The notes beneath the pieces are model-generated. The model saw only the letters and a program-made list of their open reading frames with translations, did no database searches and was not told the DNA's origin. This document shows, piece after piece, positions 22,924 through 33,725 of a stretch of DNA of 64,000 bases. Origin of the DNA: Ampelomyces quisqualis (lineage: Eukaryota; Ascomycota; Dothideomycetes; Pleosporales; Phaeosphaeriaceae); the NCBI GenBank assembly GCA_018398575.1, contig JAGTXZ010000008.1, forward strand, positions 434,001 through 498,000, written 5' to 3'. How positions within the stretch are numbered: position 1 is the stretch's first letter; each line of letters begins with the position of its first letter. Made by a program: the position numbers and the translations under genes.

Positions 22924-25203
22924 ATGCTGCGGCCGGCCACCCCCCTCTCCATATTGTTCTTCGTCGCCTTCTGTCTGCTGCTGCTCTCGACCCTGTCCAC
23001 GCCCATCATCTCGAGCATTCCAATTGCCACCTATCGGGGCATCAACTTTGGCGTGCTGGGCTACTGTCAAAATGGCCAGTGCGACGGTCCCATGATCGGG
23101 TACGACACGGGTACGTGGTTGCCTCGACCGCCGAGACAGACGACCGCCCAGAGCTAACCTTCGACGCACACGCAGAGCGGCTGTTCAGAGATTCACCCAC
23201 GCCCGACTTCTCGCTGCCCGCAGCCTCGCGCCATGCCCTGTCCTCGATCCTCATTGTCCATCCCGTCGCCGCCTTCATGACGCTGATCTGCTTTGGACTC
23301 GCCGTCGCCGCCCACTTCCACTCGCCCGCCCATTCGCCGCGATACCTTCTTGCGCTACTAATTTTTACTTTCCCCACGCTTCTCGTCTCTCTGCTTGCTT
23401 TCCTGGTCGACATTCTGCTGTTCGTTCCGCACGTGGCCTGGGGAGGATGGATTGTGCTGGGAGCCACCATAATCATTGTCGCGAGCGGCATTGTGACGTG
23501 CGCCATGAGGCGCACCCTGGTCAGTCGCAAGGCGAGGAAGAGGCGCATCGCAGAGAACGAGGACATGAATGGCCAGACCTACTACGCCAATCGCGCCAAC
23601 GCGGCTACTGTGGCTACCGATTTCCCAAAGGCCGAATCGCCGCCACCGTTTTCTGACGATACCGGCATGTCTGGCCAGAAAGGGGACGACTATGCATCGT
23701 TTGATCTCCGCAAGCAAAACTCGCCAGAGGACACGACTCCACTCAACCAACGGAATCCTTCTTTAAAGACTACCAGCAGCGGCGGCAATGGCTCTGACGG
23801 CATGGCTCCTCCTCAGCGCGGTCCTTCTGGTCGTCGACAGCCAGTTGACCAGTATGGCAACCCCATTCCTCCCATGCCGAACGACAACATGATGATGAAC
23901 GGCCCTCCACGCGGCCCACCTGGACCTGGAAGAGGAGCACCTTACCGAGGAAGAGGAGGCCCTCGAGGAGGCCCGCGAGGAGGCCCCTATGGTGGACCCA
24001 GGGGTGGCTATGGACCACCGCCACGCGGAGGAATGCGTGGACCTCCACCTCCGGGATGGAATGGCGGTGGGCGCGGCGGCCGCCCACCACAGGGTGTGCC
24101 GATGAACGGGCCGGGTCCAGGACGAGGAGCTCCTCCGCCGGGATACAACAACAATAACAACTTCTACGGCCAAGGCGGACCTCCGCCACGAGAGGTATCG
24201 CCGTACGATAACAGAGGGCCACCACAGTCCGGCCCGATCGGACAGGCTATCGAAATGGACAATCGCATGGGCACACCTCCTGTGATCAACAACCAGAGCC
24301 AAAACTACGGATTAAGAGAAAGCGATGGCGATGTCCAAGGCATGCTGGCACTTCAACAGGCTGGATTCCCTGCAGGAGCACCACAACGGCGATCTTCAGA
24401 TGGACAACTGAGTCCGACGAGTCAGTATTCTACAGAGTAAGTCAGCAACTGTAATGCCTTGGACGAAACTGACAGCGGACAGTGACCATCAACAATACGT
24501 CCCAGCACGAGCAGGATGGAATGCTCAGGAGATTCCATTAGATCAAACCATCAACACACTAAACAACAGCAACAACAGCCGCGGCCTATCCCCAATACAA
24601 GATTCGCCCATCGAGCTGCCCGTACAATCATCACGCGTCGGTTTTCCCCCACCCACCCGCAACGAGCCCACATCAGACTACTACGAAGACGTTGACCCCA
24701 AATTCGCCGAATCCTCACGATCCCAACCCCCACCGATGCCCACCTCCCTTATGCCCGGCGGCTACGCACATCCCAACATTTCCAACCCCAGCTTCCTCTC
24801 CGCCCCGCACGGCAGCGATCCCAATCTCCCACGCACATCCTCCTACGACGACTTACCAGACGGCTCCCGCTCGCCCGCCGCCTCAGAAGCATCGCACTTC
24901 ACGTCCGTATCGCAACGCCCTGTCAACCCCAACTGGCGACCGGAAATGGGCGCGCCAGCCGGCCAATTTGTGCCCTATGCTGGGCCTGGGGGACCTCCTG
25001 GCCCTCGAAGGCCGATGAGACAGGAAGACGCCATCTTGGAAGCAAACTCTGCGAATCCCGACTTTGCTATCCCCGGCAGCAGAGGTCGGGGCAGAGGCGG
25101 ACGAGGACGCGCAAGAGGTGGTCTTCCACCTCTGCATGCGACGATGATGGGTCCCGGGCCGGGCCTGAGCAATGCGTCGAGGTATCCCGGCGCAAATATC
25201 TAG
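22924..25203 (+). CDS. palI: PalI/Rim9 pH-response membrane protein
   Basis: Plasma-membrane partner of the PalH pH sensor in the Pal/Rim alkaline-response pathway that leads to PacC processing. Exons 22924-23110, 23176-24436 and 24483-25203 give 722 aa. The N-terminus MLRPATPLSILFFVAFCLLL is characteristic, followed by an ectodomain with GVLGYCQNGQCDG (two conserved cysteines), then three hydrophobic segments (HPVAAFMTLICFGLAVAAHF, YLLALLIFTFPTLLVSLLAF, WIVLGATIIIVASGIVTCAM), the SUR7/PalI four-helix plan. The remaining 500 residues are cytosolic, disordered, and Gly/Pro/Arg-rich with RGG-type repeats (PYRGRGGPRGGPRGGPYGG, about residues 330-370; again near the C-terminus, RGRGRGGRGRARGG). 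Long low-complexity tails are usual in filamentous fungi; the RGG density is notable. Confidence 0.92.
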
Positions 25204-26258
25204 GGGGCCAGTCGCATAGCAAGCAAGCGAGCAAGCAAGACTTTTTTTTTTGCATAGAAATTCCCACACGTTGCAATTTGGGCCCAACTTTTTTTTTCTT
25301 TCTTATCTTCCGCTGCTCTTCGTGGCACTCCCCCCCCTCTTCGTTGTACATTTTCTTATTCTTCTTCTTCTTCTCCTCCTCCTTTTTTCAGCCTTCAACA
25401 CTCAGTGTCATGATCTTCATATCTCTCTACCTTCTTCCTCTTCTTTCTTCTTCTTTCTTCCTCCTCCCTCCCGCCTTTCTCTCTCTCTCTTCTTCCATCT
25501 TCATGTCGCATGGCATGGACGTGGGGGCCGGACGGGCGGGAAAAACATGGACATGCTCGCCTTTTTCCCTTTTTTTTCTTTCTTTTTTTTCTTCTTCTTT
25601 TCTTTTCCTGTTCCCTTTTTCCTTGGCGTCCTTTCTCCCCTGACGGAAGAGGGGCGTGCGTGCGTGTGGGGTCGATAGACTCTGTCGCGGAGGCGGAGGG
25701 ATGGGATGGGGAAGGGGCGGGCGTAGGAGCGTACCATGTCGCGGGGGTGGTTTTCTCTTTTCTCTTTTCTCTTCCTTCTCCCTGGAGAGCGAGTCATGTG
25801 GGGAAAGGAAGGAAGAAGGCAGGAAAATGCGAAACATGTCAAGGACACGCAGGGAAAATAAATCATGGGCAATCTGGATATCCTTCTGTCTTGTCTTACG
25901 GTGCTTGAGGTATGTAGTGTGATCGAGGCGGAACGGAACGGCAACGGGATCGGCAACGGGAGTGTGTACTACGTTCACGACGGGACAAAGGAGTTTTTGT
26001 TTTTTTCGCGGGTTGATGGTAGCGTCGTGTGTGTGTATATGTTGTCTAACTAAGTGACTTTGCGCGAAGCGAGCAATGCAAAAACGGTGCGGATGCAGGC
26101 AGGCATGGACAATCGAAGGACAAGGCAACAAAAGGATGATGAGAAGCACAAGGATAAATTCAACACAATTCAACGCGCCGCGACAACAGCACATGTACAC
26201 GTTGTGCATTCAGAAACAGATTGGTGCGAAAAACGAGTACATCACGACTTGGAAAGCA
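25204..26258. repeat. Polypyrimidine / low-complexity intergenic tract
   Basis: 1.05 kb between the convergent palI and BCAS3-like genes. The plus strand is dominated by C/T runs: T-runs at 25242-25251 and 25289-25299, (TTC)n-like 25349-25388, an almost pure 67-nt C/T tract 25431-25497, and 25560-25616. A TTCTCTTTTCTC repeat follows near 25755. Purine/pyrimidine strand asymmetry of this kind can form triplex DNA. A minus-strand frame of about 260 codons is open across it, but it is Lys/Glu/Arg low complexity and not convincing. Confidence 0.75.
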
Positions 26259-29200
26259 TCATACTCTGTCCTCGGCGAAATCCAATACTTCGCAGTCGTC
26301 CTCGAAAAAGCCTTCTTCCTCCCTTTCCCCACCGCCCCTCACGCGTCGCCGCCGTGTCGTGACGACGACTTGTTCGACTTCTTCTTCTCCATCTCTTAGC
26401 ACGAGCTTGTTCTCAATTCTCGCTGCAACACCAGCTACAAGGTCGTCTTCGCCCGAGTCATATGTATGTGCAGCCGGCGACGAGATACGGACAGCTTCGA
26501 CGTCTTGCCCAAAGAGCCATGGAGAATCGTCGTTGTTATGGTGCAAATCACTGAGTAGACTTGGAACAGCGGGTCGGTGCTCGCTTGAACTAGTCGTACT
26601 TTCCAGGATGTCTGAAAATGGGCGGGAGTAGACGAAGCGTGTGACGCGTCGATCGGTATAGAAAGGTTGATAGGGCGGGTTTGTTTCGATTTCGGAGAAA
26701 CTGAGTGGCGCGGGAGATGGAATCGAGTGTTTCGCGCCTCGTGCAGCTGTGTTTCGACGGGGGAACCATTCGCCGTAGCAGTCTTGCGCGGGCTCGGTGT
26801 CTGCTGGCTGAGGTAGTAGGAGCTCCGCAATGACAGGCGGTAGTGCTGCATCTCGGATGGGTGCGAGTCCGAACTCTACAATCTTCTTCTTGGATACGGC
26901 TGTGGCGTTTGAGGATTTGCCCTTGCTTGTGCCAGGTCGCATTTGGACACGCCATATCTGCATAACGCCTCCAGACATGATAGCGATTGATCCACGACCT
27001 TTGCCAGAAAGCCATCGTACGCTATACGGCTTGACACCACTAGGTGAGGTTGGGAGCGCGAGCTTGTTGTCGCCTGCATGTCGGATACTGTTGATGGATT
27101 TGCCGACGCCTGCTGCCACAGCTTTGCCAGACTTTGCGCCAGCGGCGGACGTCACACCAAAGCTACTTAGGCTGAATCTTGGTCCATTACTGCTGTTACG
27201 CGCACGCACAGCATCCAACCAAGGCTTCGCTGTACCATTGATCGTCTGCATAGCGGAGTTAATTGCACCTCCGCGGCCAGGCAAAGCTGGATCGTCTTTT
27301 GGCTTCGCTGCTGGTGCTGCCTGGCGGAGTCGCCGAGGAGGTGGCCATTGAAAAGCCGATGCAGGCATCGGAAACATGTGAACAGTCCCGTTGTCGGTTA
27401 TCACTGCGACCTTATCCGTTCGAGGAGTAGACCAAGTCACATCAATCACATTGGCCACAGTCATTCGAGCGAATCGAGCCACTTGTCGAACATGCGGTCC
27501 GGTGGGCTGTTCCCGACTTGTCTTGCGAGCCCTGCGAGAGTTCATTCGCTTTAGATCCCACACGTCTTGAAAGTCTCCCTTCTTGCTTACAGTCATAAGC
27601 ATCAAACCGCTTGGGGAAAACGACAAGAAACTGCATCCCAGCACGGCGGGGATCGTTGCAACCGCATACAGGGTGGCCTTGTTCCTAGTTTCCTCGGCGT
27701 CTACAAGTCTCTGCAAATCGTAGATAGATATGACTGTCGCCTCCTGCCTAGGCTGGGTCTGGTGATGACCGTGGGTGGGCGGGAAGTATTGTTGCATGGG
27801 ATCTTGGGTAAATGACACGTTCGTGCCATTAGCCTGGGTGTTTTTGGTCATGTAGGCCTTGAAAGCCTGCATGCCTTTCTCAGTGGCCCAACGCGCGCCT
27901 TTGATGGCAACTTGTGTACCCTCTCTTGCGAGACGATCTATCAAACTTGCAGGCTCGGGTGCTTCTACAGTGCAATTCGCCGACGGCTGGGGCGGAACTG
28001 TGTGGTGCATAATACCTGGTGGCCGTTCGTAGTAGGGCGACGTCAACGCCACGCCATTGACGGCATAGAGAGTACTAGAACCTGGAGGTGTAACAGAGAG
28101 CCACCGGTCGGAGAGCGAAAAGAGTGGCACTCGATACTTCTCATGAGGGACTTCATCTTGACTTCCGTCTGCAGCACTTGAGGCGGAAGAATGTATTGGT
28201 CGTTCACGTACCTGGACAGATGTCCAGACTTTTCCTATGCACCGGTATCGCTCAGGGTAGTCATCATGCTCTTGAAGGTACGGAGCAAAGATAAAGACCT
28301 CGCCGCTGGAACCAGAAGCAATGACTACAAACCGTCCCCTGGCATCTACAGTAAATTCTCCGACCGGGGAAGGAGGCTGGAATAGAGGGCTATCAAGAGG
28401 GCAGGTGAGGGGTACCAGCGGGCTCCTGTAAAGAACGGCCAGTCTACGCCTCTCTCTGAGCGAGTAGACCTCTACAGAGGTTTGATAGCCTGTGACCGGG
28501 GTAGCAGAGTGGTCACCGTGAATAGAGGCTGGCCGGCTCGGAGACTCGGAGGCTGAGTCATCGACGACTGAAGAAGATCCGCTGCCGCTTTGACTGCTGC
28601 GGCTCTCTCTCATGACGGGACCGTGCAGAGTGATGGCAACCAGCGGTCGGGACTGGGCTAGAGCGTCTCTTCGTGAAGTGCAAGGGACGATCTTGGCCCC
28701 GATGACAGCGCCTTTGAGTCCTTCTAGTCGACCCACAAGTTCCAGCTTGCTCTTCTCGACTCTGAAGACGTCCAGACCGCCCTGCTGGCCGATCAGCAGT
28801 ACGTTGTCGGCGACACGAGCGGCTTCATCCCCGGCCATGCCCAGGGTATCGAAGCCGCAGAAGTAGCCTCCCTCGCCTGGCGCAATGCCCTCGCTCGCCA
28901 GGTTGTTGAGACCCAGATCAAGATCGGGCAGGCCATAGAAGTGTGCCTGCGGCTGGTGCGGCAGAGGCGGATTGGGCACAAAGTGCTGCGAAGGTGGGCG
29001 GGCTCCTTGATGCGAGTACATGGACGCTCGACGATCTCGGGCAGACGCATCGCGGGGAGAGTTGGAGAGGCGGCCGCCAAAGTTGGTGTATGGGCTGGGG
29101 TGGCTCAGTGGGCGCGGTCCAGGGGGTGAGTTGGACACGGCTTGCTGCGCGTACAGCCCCTCGCGGGCACCCGGAGAGTTGTGTAGTGTGGGCGGAGAGC

Positions 29201-29627
29201 CAGCGATGGCGATGCCGCCGGTGTTGGGCGAGCCCTGGTTCGTGAAGAAGGGCACCGACTTGGTCCATTCGTTTGTCCGCGTGGCGCCCAGGGCGGACAG
29301 CAGCGGCGACGTGGTCGCATTGTAGGCTGGCGGGGCAGGCGGAGAGGCAGACGAGAGGCGGCTCGCGGTGGGCGGCGACTTTGTTCTGCACTTCAGTCAG
29401 CGGTGGGTGGCCGGGGCTGCGGCGGTGGTGATGGCATGCATGTGTCGGGGGTAGATGCACGTGACCCTCTCGCTATGTCTATCTCTTCTTCCCAACTCAT
29501 GCCTCGTCGTGTCGCGGCCGCGGGGCTGGGGCGCGTCCTGCACCTTGCCGCGGATGCGCTGTTGGCGGTGGAGGGAGGTGAGGTTGGAGACGGGCGTGGG
29601 CGGCTCGGGGTCGGGCGCTGGGCTCAT
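26259..29627 (-). CDS. WD40-repeat protein with BCAS3-like domain
   Basis: The main exon encodes about 1040 residues ending at 26259. Frame continuity extends upstream through TKSPPTASRLSSASPPAPPA to an acceptor near 29385. The likely first exon starts at the ATG at 29627 (MSPAPDPEPPTPVSNLTSLH) and ends near 29544. The obvious donor and acceptor do not share phase, so the exact junction is unresolved. The beta-propeller begins with VADNVLLIGQQGGLDVFRVE and continues through GRFVVIASGSSGEVFIFAPY, LGCSFLSFSPSGLMLMTVSK, FQDVWDLKR and VAVITDNGTVHMFPMP, typical of Atg18/BCAS3-type propellers. A C-terminal BCAS3-like segment follows (VKPYSVRWLSGKGRGSIAIM). BCAS3 proteins bind phosphoinositides at autophagic membranes; transfer of that role is inferred. 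Confidence 0.7.
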
Positions 29628-30109
29628 TCAACAGGCTGTTGTGGTGTTGGGGGGGGGTGCAGTGCTGAGTGACTGCAGTCCAGAGGGCGGGTGTTGAAGG
29701 CGGCGTGGAGGGGGAGGCGGGGGTAGCGACGGTCAAGGGCGGCGTGTCGGCGCATGGGCGCGTGAGGCGGGAGAAAGGCCCCAAGACAAAGGCGGCTGCG
29801 TCATGTGCCGGCCGTGACGGTGAGCTTCGGGGAGTGATGCGGTCCCGTGCCAGGGGCGAGAAAGATACTCGGTACTGCACCACCTCAACACCGACTGTCA
29901 GACCTTTGCGCAGCCATGCACCTACACCGAGCTCTTCATCCGCGTCGAGCAACATGTCCCCCCCGGCATAGTCGGGCTTCCGGCCTTGGCGTCCGACATT
30001 GGACGATGGACCGTACGGAGTGTTGGGGGCCACGATGATAGCCCCGGCCCCCTATATGTACGCGATCCCGTCCGAGTGAATCTGCGAAGACGAGTACTGC
30101 ATAGCCATC
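29628..30109. other. Divergent intergenic region
   Basis: About 0.5 kb shared by the BCAS3-like gene (left) and the lectin-like gene (right). GC-rich. A TATATG element at 30052-30057 lies about 55 nt before the start at 30110. Confidence 0.4.
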
Positions 30110-31163
30110 ATGTCGGACACACATTCGTACCAGTTCCGACGTGATGATGGCCCGGCGTTGGACCCCGAATCATACTACACGATGAACAACTTCAACTTGC
30201 CCACACATTCCTTGAGCGCCGGCATATACCTTGACACAGATGGCGCCATCAATATGACCACCCTCGGCGCCTACTCTTCCGAGAACTGGCAGTTCTTCTT
30301 TCAATCCGGACGTTACTTTATTCGCAACTACGACTACGGCGCGAAATGGCAGTTGGGCCTCACAGCAGACAGCCGGAGTACGCCTAAGCTGTACCCCAGG
30401 AGCGGAAACCTGGGCCAACAATGGACTCTGATCAAGGCGGATGGAGGCTGGGAAATCACCAACGGGCTATGGGGCGATGGAACGACGTATGCTTTGCCAA
30501 AAAATTGGCCACTGCCTGTCATGCGCAGTGAGGCAGACGGCAGGGTGTGGAACATCACCAGCAACCCTAGGTAAGCAACAGAAGCATCACTAAACTTAAA
30601 CACGCAATTCACGACTGACCTATCATAGTGCCGCCAAACTCAAGCCCCCCACAGGCGACATGCTCAGCCCCGTCGACAATTTCGAAAAGGCATCCACATC
30701 CACATCCATTCTCCCATCCGGCACAAGCTCAGACTCCAACTCCAGGCTCTCTCTTGAACCCATCGCTTCCACCGGCTCCAACGCACTCACAACATCTCTT
30801 TCGTTCTCCTCGTCCATGCCCACGTCCATCCCAAACTCCTCCGCCGCCTTGTCTAGTGGCGCCATAGCAGGCATCGTCATTGGCAGCCTCGCCCTCTTCT
30901 CAGCATTCATTCTCGCAACATGCTTCTTCCTCGTCAAGCGCAAGCAAAGCCGACAACCATACCAACACGGCATCCCCGTCGAAGTCGACGGCACCTCTGT
31001 CCCAGCAGAAAAATACGCACATCACGGCGCCGAATTATCCGTCCCGCCAGCCGAACTGGCCGCGCTCAGCGACAAGCAGGATTCACCACGGCACCGCGCA
31101 GAACTAGACTCCAGCGCCCCATCATGGACCGCGAATACAAGTAGGCCCAACCCGGAAAAATAA
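30110..31163 (+). CDS. Single-span membrane protein with lectin-like (beta-trefoil) N-terminal domain
   Basis: Exons 30110-30570 and 30629-31163 (intron GTAAGC...CATAG) give 331 aa. The N-terminal 155 residues look like a ricin-B-type carbohydrate-binding trefoil: GIYLDTDGAINMTTLGAYSS, ENWQFFFQSGRYFIRNYDYG, KLYPRSGNLGQQWTLIKADG, GRVWNITSNP. A Ser/Thr-rich linker follows, then one membrane helix (GAIAGIVIGSLALFSAFILA, about residue 245) with a basic stop-transfer (KRKQSR) and an acidic/polar cytosolic tail. No N-terminal signal peptide is visible, so the helix may act as signal anchor or the start may be incomplete. Such proteins are widespread and uncharacterised in ascomycetes. Nothing indicates a toxin: there is no catalytic domain. 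Confidence 0.8.
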
Positions 31164-31765
31164 TGTCATCTGAGTTCTCGTGAGTGTGACATTTCTTCTT
31201 CTTCTTCTTGTTGTTGTTGTTGTTCATGTATTTCCATACATGCCCTCTCCATCCATGGGCTTGACTCTTGGTACGGAATCTTGTCAACAACACCAACACG
31301 AATCGATGGCCATGTAGGTTCTACCCCTTGAAAACGAACCAAAAAAAACTCGTTTTCCTCTTTCTCGAAGACAGCTTAGTATAATGCGGCCTAGACTTCT
31401 TCCATTGTCGAGTCGGTGTTTGTTGCATGATTCCTTTGAATCACGTGGAGACATGCTACTGCGATGGACGAATTTGGTACCTTGATCGCGAGATGGATAG
31501 GGAGATTTTGAGCTCAGATGATGCCGTCATTGAATAGATTATGATTCATGGTAGATTATTTACATGTAGATGCCCAATGCAATCCGCATACCGTGGCCGT
31601 GTGCGAGTATTTCACTCATGTCCCAGTGCAGGATCCGTATTCCCTCCCCATAAAAAAGTGTGTCGGTCCCAGGTATCTCGAGCCAAGTTGCAAAAAAAAA
31701 GTCCAAAGGAATTCGTAGTCGTGAACCGCCGTCAGACTTGCGCCCAATTAACCACCCGATACCAT
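31164..31765. repeat. Intergenic region with compound (TTC)n(TTG)n microsatellite
   Basis: About 0.6 kb between convergent genes. The microsatellite at 31193-31224 is about five TTC units running directly into five TTG units. The rest is unremarkable 3' flank. Confidence 0.7.
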
Positions 31766-32500
31766 TTAAACCCCCCAATACCATATGAACATGGACCAAT
31801 GTCGCTTCCAAACTCCGCTGATCATTTCCGTCTTAGACGTAGCTGCGTCGGCTGTGGCTGTGGCGCGAAGTCGAGTAGCGGGGGCTAGTAGAGCGGTGGC
31901 CGTGACGCGAGCGATGGACTTCGCGCCTGACGACGACGCGGTCGCGGTCGTTGCGGTAGTGTCGGTGAACGAGGAGAGCGAGGAGGCAAGTGATGAAGAA
32001 GAAGATGATGTTCCTAGATCCTTATTAGCGACACCCCAAACTACTTTGCGAGAGGTGACAACAACATACATGATGCCAAACGCCCACGATGCCTTGAGCA
32101 TGGCGCACTGGCGATTCACGTCCCATCCATAAGTGTTTCCCGAGACGGTGAAGAGGCCCAAGTCGGTGCTGTACGAGCCGTTGGACTGCCAGTTGGAGCA
32201 GTTGGCGTCGGCGATACCGCGGAGCTCGTAGACTGCGCCAATCAATGCGCCGACGAAGAGCAGGTCGACAAAGGCGACGAATTTGGCCGAGTGGCGAGCG
32301 CGAGCATACAGGAACAGCGTTCCCAGCGCCCATACCGCGCCCAGCACCGAGACAATGAACAGGACGAGGATGGAGCGAGGCGTGAGCAGGCCGCGGGTGT
32401 TGTAAAAGTCGACGAACCAAGCCAGCATGCCAAGCGTGGGGATCAAGGTGACGATCTGGAAGATCCTCCAGAACCAAAAGGACAGGCCTGAGAGCGACAT
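31766..32500 (-). CDS. MARVEL-domain four-span membrane protein
   Basis: Single exon, 244 aa, from the ATG at 32500; the open frame extends 45 codons further 5', but the 32500 start sits directly before the first hydrophobic helix. Four membrane segments: FQIVTLIPTLGMLAWFV, ILVLFIVSVLGAVWALGTLF, FVAFVDLLFVGALIGAVYEL and the last around LKASWAFGIMYVVVTSRKVV. The loop between helices 3 and 4 holds two cysteines (ANCSNWQSNG and NRQCAMLK), as in many fungal MARVEL proteins. The C-terminal 70 residues are Ser/Ala/Thr-rich. MARVEL proteins organise membrane microdomains and vesicle traffic; no specific role can be read here. Confidence 0.8.
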   Translation of the reverse strand: MSLSGLSFWFWRIFQIVTLIPTLGMLAWFVDFYNTRGLLTPRSILVLFIVSVLGAVWALGTLFLYARARHSAKFVAFVDLLFVGALIGAVYELRGIADANCSNWQSNGSYSTDLGLFTVSGNTYGWDVNRQCAMLKASWAFGIMYVVVTSRKVVWGVANKDLGTSSSSSSLASSLSSFTDTTATTATASSSGAKSIARVTATALLAPATRLRATATADAATSKTEMISGVWKRHWSMFIWYWGV

Positions 32501-33725
32501 TTTTGGCGGTGGGCTGGTGTCCAGGAAGTGTGTGTGGTAAAGGGAGGGTTGGTGGAAGAAGAGCGTGTCAATTGACCCCGAGCGGCAGATGCGATGCTGT
32601 GGAAGAGATACGGAGTACGAGGCAACAGCCGACACAGGAGCGCAGGAAAGCGCGCCTTTAAGATACGATATTGACTAGGATGCGACTTGTTTTGCGATCA
32701 GAGAGTAGCAACGGGGATGCAGAATCTAGCACGGGTGACGTACTATGGCGTGGGAAACAGGCTACAATAGTGCTCGCCCGGGCGGGGGAGGCTGGTGTTG
32801 CAGGACTTGCGTGGTTGGGCTGCGCCATTTGCATTTTCGGGCCAACCAGAACACGGCGCAATGAGTTCTCCCACGACTAGTGCAATGTTTGAGTTGTCGA
32901 GGGTCCAGGGAGGATGAAGATGCGCGGAATTGCGACGGCTGGTAGCGATGCACTCTACGGATACGTCGGACGTCGACTGTGGGCCTTTACGGACCGACTG
33001 GACCTGCCAAACTCAATCTCCACGCCTTCTCTCCCAGCAGACCGGTTCACGTGTACATCCTCCACATGGCATCCTCCATCCCTTGACCACGGGATTCAGA
33101 TTTCAACGGCATCACAATCATCTCCCGCTGCATCCCTCGTACCTTGTCACAGACAGTCTCTCCCACCAGCGCGTGCGGGCCGCTCTGTGCACACAACCTC
33201 TTGCAGCACACTGGGGGCGCTATTGGTCTCTCCACCAGGCTATGCACGCCTTCTGCACGAAGCTCGTCTTGCCCTGTGGCTGCACATGAACCGCTCGCTT
33301 GGAGTCCATCCGGTGAGCGCTGGCAAGGTTCCTTATCAGAACCAGACCACAGGCACGGCCGGCCATGCCCCTTACAGGACACGGCTTCTCCACACACAGC
33401 TGTGCGGGACGTGCCAGCCAGGGCCCTTGCAAATGGTTCAGTAGAAACAATTCCGGCTCACGCAGCTTCGCGCGCCCTGTTCAGCCTGTTCGTTTTCCCG
33501 CCCCAACACCATGTTCCAGCTGCAGCCGTAGTTGCAGCCTGCTCGATGCCACCACGCAAAGTTGCCAGAAACCCATCATCACCAACTTCCCTTCTGCCTG
33601 AATTTCACTGCACCTGCTTCAATTCCTCTCCAGAATTTCCTGTTGTCACTCCTTTTGTATACCCAGACGCTGCCAGCCTCAGCACGACATCGAAAAGGAA
33701 TTGAGCCCCAATTGCCCCTTCCACA
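32501..33725. other. 1.2-kb divergent intergenic region
   Basis: 5' regions of the MARVEL gene and the large gene starting at 33726. Contains a TACGGAGTAC motif at 32609-32618. C-rich, with several spurious open frames between 32900 and 33700. Confidence 0.4.

Noticed and set aside
25427..26209. Minus-strand open frame of about 260 codons
   Set aside because: It is the complement of the polypyrimidine tract, rich in Lys/Glu/Arg runs, with no domain or splice structure.
29497..30033. Minus-strand frame of 178 codons near the BCAS3-like gene start
   Set aside because: It overlaps the better-supported first exon in another frame and is Pro/Arg/Ala-biased by GC content.
33144..33704. 186-codon frame upstream of the gene at 33726
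   Set aside because: C-rich promoter DNA open in several frames at once; no protein-like pattern.
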